This document shows, in pieces, positions 34,322 to 43,607 of a stretch of 64,000 nt of DNA. Location: the NCBI RefSeq assembly GCF_020329485.1, contig NZ_JAGKJI010000027.1:26105-90104 (forward strand), written 5' to 3'. Source of the DNA: Bradyrhizobium cenepequi (GTDB lineage Bacteria; Pseudomonadota; Alphaproteobacteria; Rhizobiales; Xanthobacteraceae). The position numbers and the translations under genes were made by a program. The notes under the pieces were generated by a model. That model saw only the letters and a program-made list of their open reading frames with translations, was not told the origin of the DNA and made no database searches. The stretch's first letter is position 1. Each line of letters begins with the position of its first letter.

Positions 34322-34665
34322 CGCCGCGCCCCCGTTAACCTCTGGGGCCGTCCCCGAGGTAGGCAGAATTTGCCCGGTGTATGGTTAACGGCTGGTTAAA
34401 TTGTTCCGGCAGGTCGTGGGCGCGCGGCGGACAACCTGCGAATCCCCGGGAAGTGCGCATTTTTGCCACGATCGCTGCATTAACCAGCGCGCTCGGGCGG
34501 GCTCAGAAGTCGTTTTGGAACAATCGATTCTTGGTCTATTAGTAAAGATGGGCGGCGTGACTGTCGTGGGGAATTAAGAAATAAGGCTGATCTCGGGCGT
34601 GATTCGCGTGGAAAGCGGATCGCTTCAGCCCGCATCCGTCGAAGCCAGCATGAAAGCAGGGCCAG
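34322..34665. other. Divergent intergenic region flgB / fliO
   Basis: This 344-bp gap must hold promoters for both the flgB unit (left) and the fliO-fliP unit (right). It contains repeated GGTTAA motifs near 34380-34400 and an AT-richer part near 34500-34560. Candidate -24/-12 elements here have wrong spacing, so no sigma-54 promoter is called. No small gene is supported. Confidence 0.5.
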
Positions 34666-35607
34666 ATGGCCGGGGACAGTAATATGCAGATCCTGTGGTT
34701 CCTCTTTGCGTTCATCGCCGTATTGGCGCTGATCGGTCTGGCGGCGTGGCTGGTCCGCCGCTTTGCCGGCAACCGCCTCGGGGCCAATGCCAACCGCGGG
34801 CGGATGCCACGGCTGGCGGTGATCGATGCTGCCGCGGTCGATGGGCGGCGGCGCCTCGTGCTGGTCCGCCGCGACAATATCGAGCATCTCCTGATGATCG
34901 GCGGTCCCACTGACATCGTCATCGAACCCAATATCGTGCGCGCGATGGCGGCCCGCGATCAGGTGCCACCACGTCCGGCAGTCGCCAGCGTCGAGCCGCC
35001 GCCGCGGGTTGCGCCGCTTCCGGATACCGCTTGGGCCGAGGCCGAAAGTGCCCGCACCGATATTTTCGATACGCCGGAGCCGGCGATGCCGGAGCCGCCG
35101 CCGCGGACTGCGCGCCCCTCTTTTGCCGAAGAACTCCGCCGCCCGGCCGCACCGCCGCTGCCGGAGCGACGCGATCCACTCGCCGGCTTCACGCCGGAGC
35201 CGATCGGCAGCCGTCCCGAGCGCAGCGAACCGATCCCGCCGCGTGTGCCCCGCACCGCCGAGCGCTCCGAGCCCCTGATCCCGCGCCCGCCGCGCACGGC
35301 CGAGCCGAAGGTCGCGCCGCTCCGCACCCCCGAGCGCGCCGCGGCACCGCCGCCCCCGCCTCCGCCGCCGCCGGATACGTCCAGCGCCGACGCGAATCTC
35401 GCCGAGATGGCGCAGCGGCTCGAGGCCGCGCTGCGCCGTCCGACGAGCGAAGCCGCCGCGCCGCCGGTTGCGCCCGAGCAGGCGCCCGCGCCGCGCCCCG
35501 CACGCAGCGAACCCCCACCGCCCTCGCCCGCGCCGCAGAAGAGCGGCTTTGAGAATCTCGAAGACGAGATGGCTTCCCTGCTCGGTCGCCCGAAGAACCC
35601 TTCGTGA
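34666..35607 (+). CDS. fliO: FliO-like flagellar protein with long proline-rich tail
   Basis: A 313-residue protein. Residues 7-30 form a membrane helix (ILWFLFAFIAVLALIGLAAWLVRRF). Residues about 40-100 match the short FliO/MopB cytoplasmic domain (RLAVIDAAAVDGRRRLVLVRRDNIEHLLMIGGPTDIVIEPNI). The remaining 200 residues are Pro/Ala/Arg/Glu-rich with no fold expected, ending FENLEDEMASLLGRP. FliO helps assemble the FliP-FliR gate core. Its stop overlaps the fliP start, indicating coupling. The long tail is unusual against E. coli FliO (about 120 residues). Confidence 0.85.
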   Translation: MAGDSNMQILWFLFAFIAVLALIGLAAWLVRRFAGNRLGANANRGRMPRLAVIDAAAVDGRRRLVLVRRDNIEHLLMIGGPTDIVIEPNIVRAMAARDQVPPRPAVASVEPPPRVAPLPDTAWAEAESARTDIFDTPEPAMPEPPPRTARPSFAEELRRPAAPPLPERRDPLAGFTPEPIGSRPERSEPIPPRVPRTAERSEPLIPRPPRTAEPKVAPLRTPERAAAPPPPPPPPPDTSSADANLAEMAQRLEAALRRPTSEAAAPPVAPEQAPAPRPARSEPPPPSPAPQKSGFENLEDEMASLLGRPKNPS

Positions 35608-36356
35608 GGCCGCCGAGGTTCCCGCGTAGAGTTTTATTCACCGCCGTCCTGATCGCCGCCAGCTCGCTGGCGGCGCCTGCGCTTGCGCAGGACATCAGCA
35701 TCAATCTCGGCCAGGGCAATGGCGGCGTCACCGAGCGCGCGATCCAGCTGATCGCGCTGCTCACCGTGCTCTCGATCGCGCCGTCGATCCTGGTCATGAT
35801 GACGTCGTTCACGCGCATCGTCGTGGTGCTATCGCTGCTGCGCACGGCGCTCGGCACCGCGACTGCGCCCCCGAACTCCGTCATCATCGCGTTGGCGATG
35901 TTCCTCACCGCGTTCGTGATGGGCCCGGTGCTGCAGAAATCCTATGACGACGGCATCCGCCCGCTCGTCGCCAACCAGATCAGCGTCGAGGAAGCGCTGC
36001 AGCGCGCCTCGGTCCCCTTGCGCGGCTTCATGCAGAAGAACGTGCGCGAGAAGGATCTCAAGCTGTTCATGGATCTCTCCGGCGAGCCGCCGCCGGCGAC
36101 CCCGGAAGAGATGTCGCTGCGCATCCTCGTGCCTGCCTTCATGATCTCCGAGCTGAAGCGCGCTTTCGAAATCGGCTTCCTGTTGTTCCTGCCGTTCCTC
36201 ATCATCGACCTCGTGGTCGCCTCCGTCCTGATGTCGATGGGCATGATGATGCTGCCGCCGGTCGTGGTGTCCCTGCCGTTCAAGCTGATCTTCTTCGTGC
36301 TGGTCGACGGCTGGTCGCTCGTCGCCGGCAGCCTGGTGCAGAGCTACGGGGGATAG
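35604..36356 (+). CDS. fliP: Flagellar export gate protein FliP
   Basis: A 250-residue FliP starting at GTG 35604, which overlaps the TGA of fliO (GTGA). It has a cleavable signal sequence (VLFTAVLIAASSLAAPALA). The diagnostic segments are LLTVLSIAPSILVMMTSFTRIVVVLSLLRTALGT, MAMFLTAFVMGP and the C-terminal FLIIDLVVASVLMSMGMMMLPPV. It is convergent with the MFS gene, 2 bp apart. Confidence 0.97.
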   Translation: MRPPRFPRRVLFTAVLIAASSLAAPALAQDISINLGQGNGGVTERAIQLIALLTVLSIAPSILVMMTSFTRIVVVLSLLRTALGTATAPPNSVIIALAMFLTAFVMGPVLQKSYDDGIRPLVANQISVEEALQRASVPLRGFMQKNVREKDLKLFMDLSGEPPPATPEEMSLRILVPAFMISELKRAFEIGFLLFLPFLIIDLVVASVLMSMGMMMLPPVVVSLPFKLIFFVLVDGWSLVAGSLVQSYGG

Positions 36357-36358
36357 CG

Positions 36359-37594
36359 CTAGGAGCGCGCGGGGCCGTTTAGCAGGCCGACCACGAGATC
36401 GACGGCGAGTGCGGTGGTGATGGCGGCCGCGCCGATCATAAACAGGAGCGCGTAGTTGCCGCCGGTCTGCTCGAAGCAGTAGGACAGGCCATAAGCGCCG
36501 CCGGCCTGAAACAGCGCGAAGCTCGTGGTCGCCTGCGCCCAGGCGGCACCCTGCTCGGCGCTGTTGTGCGGAACGAGTTCGTGGATGCGGCCGAGCGTCA
36601 GCGGCACCACGCCTGGGGTAAAGGCGCCGACGATGACGCTCGAGACGATCATCGCTGCCGGAGCCGCGCTGACCGCAGGCAACACGATTGCGATCGCCTG
36701 CATCAAGAAGGCAACGCGCAGCGCCGGGCCGAACCCGGCGCGGTCGGCGAGATGCCCGGTCACGAGAGGACCCGCGATTGCACCGATGCCGTAGAGCACC
36801 CAGTACTGTGAAGCGGCCGGAATCCCCTGCCCGAGCCCGCGCGCCACGAAGTCGACCAGGAAGACCATGTGCGGCACCAGCGCCACGGCATTGAGGCCAT
36901 ACTCCGCATACAGCGCGCGAATCGCCAGCGATCGCGGCCGCGACGCGGCGCGATGGTGGGCTGCGGCTTTCGTGTCGCGAAGCTCGGCCGGCCACGCTTT
37001 CCAGCTCGCCAAGGTCAAGAGCACGGACAATATTCCAAGGCCGTACCAGGCTTCCTGCAGCCCCTGCCTCAGCAAGAGCGGAACGAGCGTACCGGATGCC
37101 AAAACGCCCAACCCCACGCCGGCGAAGATCACGCCGCCGACCACGCCCTTCTTGTTCGGTGGCGTATGCGGCAGGATCGTCGACGCCGCGAGCACCATGA
37201 TCACGCCTCCCGCAAGGCCTGCAAGAAAGCGCCACACGAAGAACCAGGCAAACGAGATCGGCACCGCGCAGGCAAAGCAGCAGAGCGATGCAAGCACCAT
37301 CATGGCGCGCAGCGAGCGCACCGCCCCGGCCCGAGCGCCGATCTCGCGTGCTGCAATCGCGCCGGCCAGATAGCCGGCAAGATTGGCCGCGCCGAGATAG
37401 ACGACGTCAGCCGGACTGAACCATTTTGCCGCGATCAGCGCCGGGATCAGCGGCGTGTAGGCAAAGCGCGCCAATCCGAGACCGACCAGCGAGGCGCAAA
37501 GTCCCGCCGCAGCCGACAGCCAGACCGGCCCGCCTTCATGATGATGATCGGCCGCGGCTGAATGCGGATGACGGTGAGCCTGGGTGCTTGACAT
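36359..37594 (-). CDS. YbfB/YjiJ family MFS transporter
   Basis: A 411-residue permease with 12 membrane spans. The first reads SAAAGLCASLVGLGLARFAYTPLIPALI, the fingerprint of the YbfB/YjiJ branch, followed by LGAANLAGYLAGAIAAREIG and a second half starting GLNAVALVPHMVFLVDFVARGLGQG. The N-terminus is histidine-rich (HRHPHSAAADHHHEGG). Substrate unknown. It is unrelated to motility and sits between fliP and the large TPR gene. ATG 37594. Confidence 0.85.
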   Translation of the reverse strand: MSSTQAHRHPHSAAADHHHEGGPVWLSAAAGLCASLVGLGLARFAYTPLIPALIAAKWFSPADVVYLGAANLAGYLAGAIAAREIGARAGAVRSLRAMMVLASLCCFACAVPISFAWFFVWRFLAGLAGGVIMVLAASTILPHTPPNKKGVVGGVIFAGVGLGVLASGTLVPLLLRQGLQEAWYGLGILSVLLTLASWKAWPAELRDTKAAAHHRAASRPRSLAIRALYAEYGLNAVALVPHMVFLVDFVARGLGQGIPAASQYWVLYGIGAIAGPLVTGHLADRAGFGPALRVAFLMQAIAIVLPAVSAAPAAMIVSSVIVGAFTPGVVPLTLGRIHELVPHNSAEQGAAWAQATTSFALFQAGGAYGLSYCFEQTGGNYALLFMIGAAAITTALAVDLVVGLLNGPARS

Positions 37595-37739
37595 GCATAT
37601 GCGTTAAGCGTCCGGCCGCCGCAGGAGAAATGGTTAGTCGTGATGTCAGCGATCATCTGCAGCGATGGCGATAGACGGCGCTCCGCTCAGTGCCGCGCAA
37701 TCCGCGAGCGCCGCATCAATGTTTGCGAACGGCGCTTCA

Positions 37740-37866
37740 CCTCCCCTTGAAAAGGGGAGGTCGGCTTGCGCTTCAGCGCAAGCCGGGTGGGGATCCGGTC
37801 TCTCCACGAGCGCCAGCGCCCGTGGCTGACCCCCCATCCCGACCTTCCCCCTTTCAGGGGGAAGGA
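37740..37866. repeat. Compound palindromic repeat, family D, copy 1
   Basis: Three stems in a row: CCTCCCC-TTGAAAA-GGGGAGG, GGCTTGCGC-TTCA-GCGCAAGCC and CCTTCCCCCTTTCAGGGGGAAGG. The last overlaps the 3' end of the TPR gene and contains its stop. A related element is at 51715-51873. Confidence 0.75.
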
Positions 37867-40800
37867 GAAGTTCGTAGCGCCGCGCTGGCGCGCTTGATGC
37901 CGACGATCGCAGGTAACGCCTCGACATCGGCCTTCGTGCCGGGCACGGCGCCGGTTGCGATCGGATCGGGCAGCGGCGCGCGGGCGGTAGCGTCGGGGAA
38001 ACGGAGCTTCATGTCGCGGATGAAACCGTCGAGCGTGTCGACGCTGGCGGCCATCCTGGCAATCTGGGAGAATTCGGCGCTGTTGGCGGCGGCCGGTTTG
38101 GCTGCAATGTCGAACGCCGTCCGGTCGGCCTCGCCCAACATCAGCGGCGCATATTTCTCGCGGAAGCGCGTAAGCCCGATCGCATCCTCGGCGAGCGCAT
38201 AGCCGATCACCGCACGGATGATGTCACCCTTCTCGGCCGCGTTCAGCGGCGTGAAGTCGCGCCAGCGGTCGCCATAATAAAGTTCGATCTGCTCGGAAGC
38301 TTCGCGCCACTGCCGCTGCGCCCAATAGATGTCGGAACGCAGCCTTATCGCCTCGCGGCCGGGAATGTTCGAGATGATGTCGAGCGCAAGGTCATGCCGA
38401 CCGACATCGCTCTGTGCGCGCGCCTCGAGCAGCAGCCGCTGCTGGCGCAACTCGCCTGACAGATCGGAGATGCGGGTCAAGCGCAGCGCCGCGATTGCGC
38501 GCTCCGGCTTGCGGTTGGTGAGATAGACCATGGCAAGGCGTGCGGCGACTTGCGCGCGCGCTGCGCCCTCCAGCCGCTTGTCGACCTGGTACTGAAGGAG
38601 CTCGGCGGCCTGATCCAGGAGGTCGACGCCGACGAGGCGGTCTGCCAGGCGGCGGATCATCTCGTCGCCCCGGCGACCGATCGGCGTGAGCTCGCGATAT
38701 TCGTAGAACATCGCGAGCGCATCGATCGGCGGGATGCTGTCGCCGGAGGGCCCAAGAAAAAGCTGGGCGAACAGCGCGGAAGCCGCATCCTGCGCTCGCC
38801 GCGATTCCGTCGAGTTCGGCCGCAGCTTGGTCGCGGCGCGGGTGGCCGCGAACGCCTCCGCATAGCGGCCGGTGTCGGAATAGATCTTCGCCAGGATTTG
38901 CAGCGTGCGCAATTCAATGCTGTCGCCGCGCCACATCACCGCGAGCAGTTCGAGTTCGCGCAGGATCTCTCCTTGCGCGATCTCGCCGCGCTTCTGCTTC
39001 AGGATGACTTCAAGCAGCTTGCCTTCGGCCGCGGCCTGCCGGTCAGGCGAGTTTGCGGCGAAACGATAGGCGTCGAGCGCATCCTTCTCATAGCCGAGCG
39101 CTTCGGCGAGGCGGCCGCGCAGAACCGCGGCGGCCGGCTTCAATTCCTTCGGCAGGCCGATCACTTCGAGCTCGCTGCGGCGGCGCGCGGCGCCGGCAAA
39201 ATCCTTCACCTCGAGCGCGGCCTTCATTGACTCCAGCATGACGACGCGCTGCAGGTCCGGCGGCAGCGTCGCGACCGAGAACTCCGCGTTCTTGAATTTC
39301 TCCCGCGCATCCGTCCATTTGCCCTCGCGCGCAAGAGCGAGCCCCTTCCACAATTGGGAATCATAGCCGTTGCCGATCACCGGATTGGCGAGATCCTTGA
39401 GCGCGCGCTCAGGCCGGCCCATCATGATGCTGCTGGCGGCATGGATCATCAGCACGGACGGATCCTCGGCGCCGCGCTTGCTCTCCGACAGCATCAGGTT
39501 GGCGACGCCATGGGCTTCCTCGTACATGGCGTGCGCGACATAGAACTTGGCAAGGTTGAGCCGCGCCAGTGCGAGTTGCTCGGGCGAGGTGGTCGCCGCA
39601 GCGCTGGCCGCGATCAGTTCGTCGAGCCGCCTCAGGAAGTTCTCAGACTGGTTCTTCTTCCATTCCTCGGCATCGAACAGCGGCTTGACCGCGGCGGTGG
39701 CGCGTTCGGCGGCGACGTCGGCCGATGACAGCGTCAGTCCGCCCGGACGTCCCAGCACCACCTTGTCCGCGCCGAGCTCGGCCTTCACGTCGTCGGAGTT
39801 CGGATGCACCACGAGGCCGTGGACGGATTCAAGCAGCGATAGCTCGACGAAATCCTGCCGACGGATGAAGCCGCGCGCCGGCGGCGGCACGGTCACGACC
39901 CAGAGCATGTCGCCGGCGTCGGGATCGACCAGCCGGTGCAACTGTCCGGGATTGGCCAGGGGCACGCTGACATTGGCGAGCGTGGGATCGCTGACATTGC
40001 GCACCACCATCAACGGCTGCGGCGGCTTCTGCACCCGGTCGGCGAAGGTCACCGTCCAGCCTGTGCCGGAGGAACGGTCGTCAGCTTCCAGCGATGGCAT
40101 CTGCGGGCGGTTGAGGCGGAATCGGATCGCCTGTCCCTTGTCCAGCGGAAAGCGGCTGACGTCGGAGATGATAGCGCCGGCCTTGTCGCGGATCGGCGCG
40201 ACATCGACCGGCTCAAGGGAATCGAACACCAGCCACACCGCGTCGGCGCGGCGGAACAACGCCGAGGGCGTCGCCTTTGCGAAGGTGAACGTCACGCGGA
40301 ACCCATCGCTGTCACGCTGCGCATCGACCTTCACCGGCTTTTCAGCGCGAGCATTCGGCAGCGGTTCAGCCGCAGCCTGTTTCGGCGCGGCGTGCGCAGG
40401 CGACAACGAAGCCTCGTTGGCGGGGGCTGCTGCGGACTTCGGCGGCTCGGCAGGCGCCGCTTGCACGAGAGGCGGAGCCGGAGGCGCCTCCTGCGCAACC
40501 TTTTCGGGCGCAGGCGCGGGTATCTCGGCGGCTGGGGTCTGCGCCTTCGCGGCCGCAGGCGCCGTGCTCTCGGGCGCTGCGGCGGGCTCTGCCTGCGGCG
40601 CATGTGCGCCCTGCTCCGGCTTGATGGCGATCTTGGCCTGCTCGGCGAACGTCTCTGACGTCACCGGCGCGATCGGCGCCGGCTGCTGCAGCGGCGCGGC
40701 CTGCCTGATCGCCTTGCCCTGCCCGGCCGCCACGGCGACCAGCGGCTTTGCCGGCGCGGGCGGAATGTTGGACGCGTGTCCATCCACCGCCGGCTTTTCC

Positions 40801-41651
40801 GGCTGCTGGAAGGCCACGTCGACGACATAATTCTTGTCCTCGCGGAAGGAACGCACGTCGACCTCGCCGATCAGGTTGATATCGACAGCGGAGGTGTCGG
40901 TGTCGGAGCGCTGGTTGATCGAGGCGACGTTCGGCGGCGCCGCCACCTTGGCATCCGCAAGGTCGAAGCTGAGCACGCTATTGAACAACAGCGTCAGCTT
41001 CTGCTCGTTCAGCACCGAGGACACGCTGACGCCGTCGGGAATCTCGAACACGAAGCGCACGAAGGTTGGCTGCACCGAGGCGCGCACGCGCACCGGCGGC
41101 TTTTTCTTGGCAGCGTCCGCCGCCCGCTGCGCGCGCAATGCGCGCTCGGCGGCACGGGCGCGCTCGGCCAGCTCGCGGATCACATCCGTGGGCAGCGGCG
41201 GCGGCGGTCCGGCCCAGCCGTCGGGCAGGAAATCGATGAATATCCGCTCGGCCGCGGTCATCGTGTTGATCGTCACCCGGCGCGACAGCGACAGGCGGAT
41301 GGCCGTTCCGTCCGGATCGCGCCGTGCCATGCCGACATAATCGGGCACTGCATCCGCCAATTTCTCCACGGGGATATCGACCGGCCGCTTGAAGCGGATC
41401 ACGACGATCGAGCCGGCCGTCGACACTTCGGTTTCGACGTCCTCGGCGAGCTTGAACACCAGCCGCGCAAAGCCGTTGGCCGCCGAGAACGTCGCCACGC
41501 CCTTGACCGGATCGTCGGCGCGCGCGGCGGAGGCAAGCATCAGCGAGATCAGGAGCGCGGCAAGCGGCAGTAGCCGGCCCAGGCAAAGATACGCCGCCCG
41601 CGCCATAGCGCGGCCATGCGACCCCAGTCCAGCGGCAGCCCGTCGCGCCAT
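37854..41651 (-). CDS. Large periplasmic TPR protein (1265 aa) within the flagellar region
   Basis: It begins with a signal peptide (second Met at 41606 possible; LGRLLPLAALLISLMLASAARA). A beta-rich domain follows (about 50-300) containing FSAANGFARLVFKL and similar paired strands, reminiscent of AMIN-type domains. Residues about 300-450 are an Ala/Pro-rich linker, 455-640 a second beta-rich part, and about 690-1190 an array of TPR-like helices (AMYEEAHGVANLMLSESKRG, LALAREGKWTDAREKFKNAE, KIYSDTGRYAEAFAATRAATKL, RAQVAARLAMVYLTNRKPERAIAALR). It is exported and probably periplasmic, with a protein-binding role. Its place among flagellar genes and a MotE-like gene 3.2 kb away suggests motility, as inference. 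The last residues (SPSP) come from the overlapping repeat. Confidence 0.75.
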   Translation of the reverse strand: MARRAAAGLGSHGRAMARAAYLCLGRLLPLAALLISLMLASAARADDPVKGVATFSAANGFARLVFKLAEDVETEVSTAGSIVVIRFKRPVDIPVEKLADAVPDYVGMARRDPDGTAIRLSLSRRVTINTMTAAERIFIDFLPDGWAGPPPPLPTDVIRELAERARAAERALRAQRAADAAKKKPPVRVRASVQPTFVRFVFEIPDGVSVSSVLNEQKLTLLFNSVLSFDLADAKVAAPPNVASINQRSDTDTSAVDINLIGEVDVRSFREDKNYVVDVAFQQPEKPAVDGHASNIPPAPAKPLVAVAAGQGKAIRQAAPLQQPAPIAPVTSETFAEQAKIAIKPEQGAHAPQAEPAAAPESTAPAAAKAQTPAAEIPAPAPEKVAQEAPPAPPLVQAAPAEPPKSAAAPANEASLSPAHAAPKQAAAEPLPNARAEKPVKVDAQRDSDGFRVTFTFAKATPSALFRRADAVWLVFDSLEPVDVAPIRDKAGAIISDVSRFPLDKGQAIRFRLNRPQMPSLEADDRSSGTGWTVTFADRVQKPPQPLMVVRNVSDPTLANVSVPLANPGQLHRLVDPDAGDMLWVVTVPPPARGFIRRQDFVELSLLESVHGLVVHPNSDDVKAELGADKVVLGRPGGLTLSSADVAAERATAAVKPLFDAEEWKKNQSENFLRRLDELIAASAAATTSPEQLALARLNLAKFYVAHAMYEEAHGVANLMLSESKRGAEDPSVLMIHAASSIMMGRPERALKDLANPVIGNGYDSQLWKGLALAREGKWTDAREKFKNAEFSVATLPPDLQRVVMLESMKAALEVKDFAGAARRRSELEVIGLPKELKPAAAVLRGRLAEALGYEKDALDAYRFAANSPDRQAAAEGKLLEVILKQKRGEIAQGEILRELELLAVMWRGDSIELRTLQILAKIYSDTGRYAEAFAATRAATKLRPNSTESRRAQDAASALFAQLFLGPSGDSIPPIDALAMFYEYRELTPIGRRGDEMIRRLADRLVGVDLLDQAAELLQYQVDKRLEGAARAQVAARLAMVYLTNRKPERAIAALRLTRISDLSGELRQQRLLLEARAQSDVGRHDLALDIISNIPGREAIRLRSDIYWAQRQWREASEQIELYYGDRWRDFTPLNAAEKGDIIRAVIGYALAEDAIGLTRFREKYAPLMLGEADRTAFDIAAKPAAANSAEFSQIARMAASVDTLDGFIRDMKLRFPDATARAPLPDPIATGAVPGTKADVEALPAIVGIKRASAALRTSPSP

Positions 41652-41794
41652 GCCAGTTACGTCTTTCAGCCCTCAAGCGTCGAAGCAGGCACGAATGCGC
41701 CGCCCCGCACCCGAATCTTGAATTGGCTCGCTTAAGGAGTTGTTAAATATCTAAATTAGGGATGATTTTGATTTGCGGATCTGAGGAGATTCCG

Positions 41795-42049
41795 ATGCGT
41801 CCAGTGGGTCGGGCGATCCTGGTGATCGGCGCAATCCTGGTGGCGCTGCCTGCCCGGGCGCAGACCTATGATCCGCGTTACCCGATCTGCATGCAGGTCT
41901 TCAGCATTGACGGCCCAGCCATCGGGTGCGGCTATACATCGCTGGCTCAGTGCAAAGCGTCGGCGTCAGGCCGCGCAGCCGAATGCTTCGCCAACCCGTA
42001 TTTCGCCGGCGCAGGCAAGAAGGCTCCGGCCAGAGGCCGTCGGCGGTAG
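41795..42049 (+). CDS. DUF3551 small secreted protein
   Basis: An 84-residue protein with signal peptide (GRAILVIGAILVALPARAQ) and the DUF3551 core: YDPRYPICMQVF, then GPAIGCGYTSLAQCKASASGRAAECFANPYF, with four cysteines. CTGAGGAG precedes ATG 41795. The family is abundant as paralogues in Bradyrhizobium; function unknown. A degraded partial copy lies at 43993-44190. Confidence 0.85.
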   Translation: MRPVGRAILVIGAILVALPARAQTYDPRYPICMQVFSIDGPAIGCGYTSLAQCKASASGRAAECFANPYFAGAGKKAPARGRRR

Positions 42050-42193
42050 GCAAATTCCCTGTTTGCGACGAGCGGCGGCGGTTTGTATTCGCCGCGTGCG
42101 GAAAGCAAGAAAGGGATGGCTATTAGGGCTTAAAGGGCGCATGCTGTTTCGGGGCAGCGCCTGCGCAGGCGCTTTCGTGAAAGGCATGCGCGC

Positions 42194-42463
42194 ATGACCA
42201 TCCGCTCCCGACGAGAAGTCGTCACCTTCAAACACCCGTTTCGGATCAGAGGTATCGACCGCCCGTTGGCCGCCGGCAACTACGAGGTCATCACCGACGA
42301 GGAGACGATCGAGGGCCTCTCGTTTGAGGCGTTCCGCCGCGTCGCCACCATGATAATCGTACCCGCGGAACACGGGCGCGGGTTGGCGATGGAAATGGTC
42401 TCGATCGGCTCTGTCGATCTCGCGGACGCGCAGCGTATCGATGCGAGCGCGTCTCATGACTGA
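42194..42463 (+). CDS. Small conserved hypothetical protein (89 aa)
   Basis: The product (RREVVTFKHPFRIRGIDRPLAAGNYEVITDEETIEGLSFEAFRRVATMIIVP) looks like a small folded beta protein and occurs in this form in rhizobial genomes as far as I recall. Its 3' end overlaps the next gene by 8 bp, indicating coupled translation. Function unknown. Confidence 0.65.
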   Translation: MTIRSRREVVTFKHPFRIRGIDRPLAAGNYEVITDEETIEGLSFEAFRRVATMIIVPAEHGRGLAMEMVSIGSVDLADAQRIDASASHD

Positions 42464-43073
42464 CAAGCCGCTTGACCTCGACAGCCATCGAGGCATGGCG
42501 GCGCAAAAAGCGACAGATATCCGTCGTGAGTTGGTAGAGATCGAGAGCCATGCGCTGGAATCGCGCGAGCGGCAGACTGCGCTCGAAAACGACCTCTTGT
42601 TGGTTGCCGCCGCGTCGTGGCCGGAAGCAGCTACCAAGGCGCGTTACATACTCGACCTTTATGCGGCGAGCCTGCCACCGGAAGATACCAGGCATCGCGA
42701 TCTCGTCGCTGCGATTCTTGAGGATTTTGCACGGCTGACCGGGCAAGGAGGAGCACGATCGCCGTGCCGCTCTCAGGGAGTAGGTCACATGACGCTCAGG
42801 CAAAGCCGCTTCATCAGCTATGAATACGACAGGATGGTCGTCCTGTTCTCGATGCTCGACGGCCAGAAGGAGATCCCTTGCGCAGTCTCGACCTCTGCGA
42901 TGGATGAACTGGAAGGCGTGGTGCGGGCGAAGGCGACCCAACGCGAAGCGCAATTCATGCGGCTTCGCGACCGCATCGAGGCCTGCGCCGACGGCAAATA
43001 CCAGGCGACCGAGTTCGAGGGAACGCCGCCCGGTATCGTCCTGCGCAGCATCGATTTCCGAAAACCGCGATAG
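42456..43073 (+). CDS. Hypothetical protein, possible fusion of two small proteins
   Basis: A 205-residue frame with two unlike halves. Residues 1-100 form a helical protein (MTDKPLDLDSHRGMAAQKATDIRRELVEIE... WPEAATKARYILDLYAA... EDFARLTG) of the type usually seen as a separate small gene. The second half, from an internal ATG at 42789 preceded by CAGGGAG, reads MTLRQSRFISYEYDRMVVLFSMLDG and resembles DUF1488-like small proteins. A junction of about 15 residues (GGARSPCRSQGVGH) looks like read-through of a former intergenic gap. Either a real fusion or two overlapping translation units. Confidence 0.55.
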   Translation: MTDKPLDLDSHRGMAAQKATDIRRELVEIESHALESRERQTALENDLLLVAAASWPEAATKARYILDLYAASLPPEDTRHRDLVAAILEDFARLTGQGGARSPCRSQGVGHMTLRQSRFISYEYDRMVVLFSMLDGQKEIPCAVSTSAMDELEGVVRAKATQREAQFMRLRDRIEACADGKYQATEFEGTPPGIVLRSIDFRKPR

Positions 43074-43349
43074 AACGTACGCTCACGACATATAGGAAAG
43101 TCCTGCTGTCCCGGTTAGCGACCGCGCTACATGTTCCAGACGACCGCGAGCGCGTGACGTACAAACGAACGTACGCGATCGATCGGGCGCATCAACATCC
43201 CTGCCCTAGGAGAGCGCAAAAGATTCTACGGGCATCGACCTAGCCATCGGATGGCTTACGTCTTATCTTGCTGGCATCACTGATCGTGAAGAAGGCTGCA
43301 GTGACTGAGAGACTGTGCCGCGCTCCCGCCACCAATAGGAGGGAGCCCC

Positions 43350-43607
43350 ATGAGTTCCACAATCTATCCATTACATTTTGAACAAAAGTTCGAGCGCCGC
43401 TGGGCCTCCAGAATGGTTCGCGACGAGCCAAGACGCTCGCCCTCACACGGCACCAATACCTGCATCTGCGGACATCTCATTACCGCCCCCATCCGTTCGA
43501 CCTATTCGCCCACCGGGGTTGTCAACAAGTGGCGGTGTTCCGCCTGCGGCAACCACTGGGAGACGATTGCTGATCCCGGTGCGGCCTCAACGAAGCCAAA
43601 TCAATGA
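43350..43607 (+). CDS. Small zinc-ribbon-like hypothetical protein (85 aa)
   Basis: Contains CICGH (residues about 38-42) and CSACGNHW (about 62-69), a four-cysteine arrangement able to bind zinc, within a basic, serine-rich protein. Upstream AGGAGGGAGCCCC gives a very strong ribosome site for ATG 43350. No signal peptide. Function unknown; part of a run of small orphan genes at 41.8-44.9 kb. Confidence 0.65.
   Translation: MSSTIYPLHFEQKFERRWASRMVRDEPRRSPSHGTNTCICGHLITAPIRSTYSPTGVVNKWRCSACGNHWETIADPGAASTKPNQ

Noticed and set aside
34455..34475. TGGCAAAAATGCGC (minus strand) as a sigma-54 site for flgB
   Set aside because: Spacing is again 9 bp and the -24 hexamer is incomplete.
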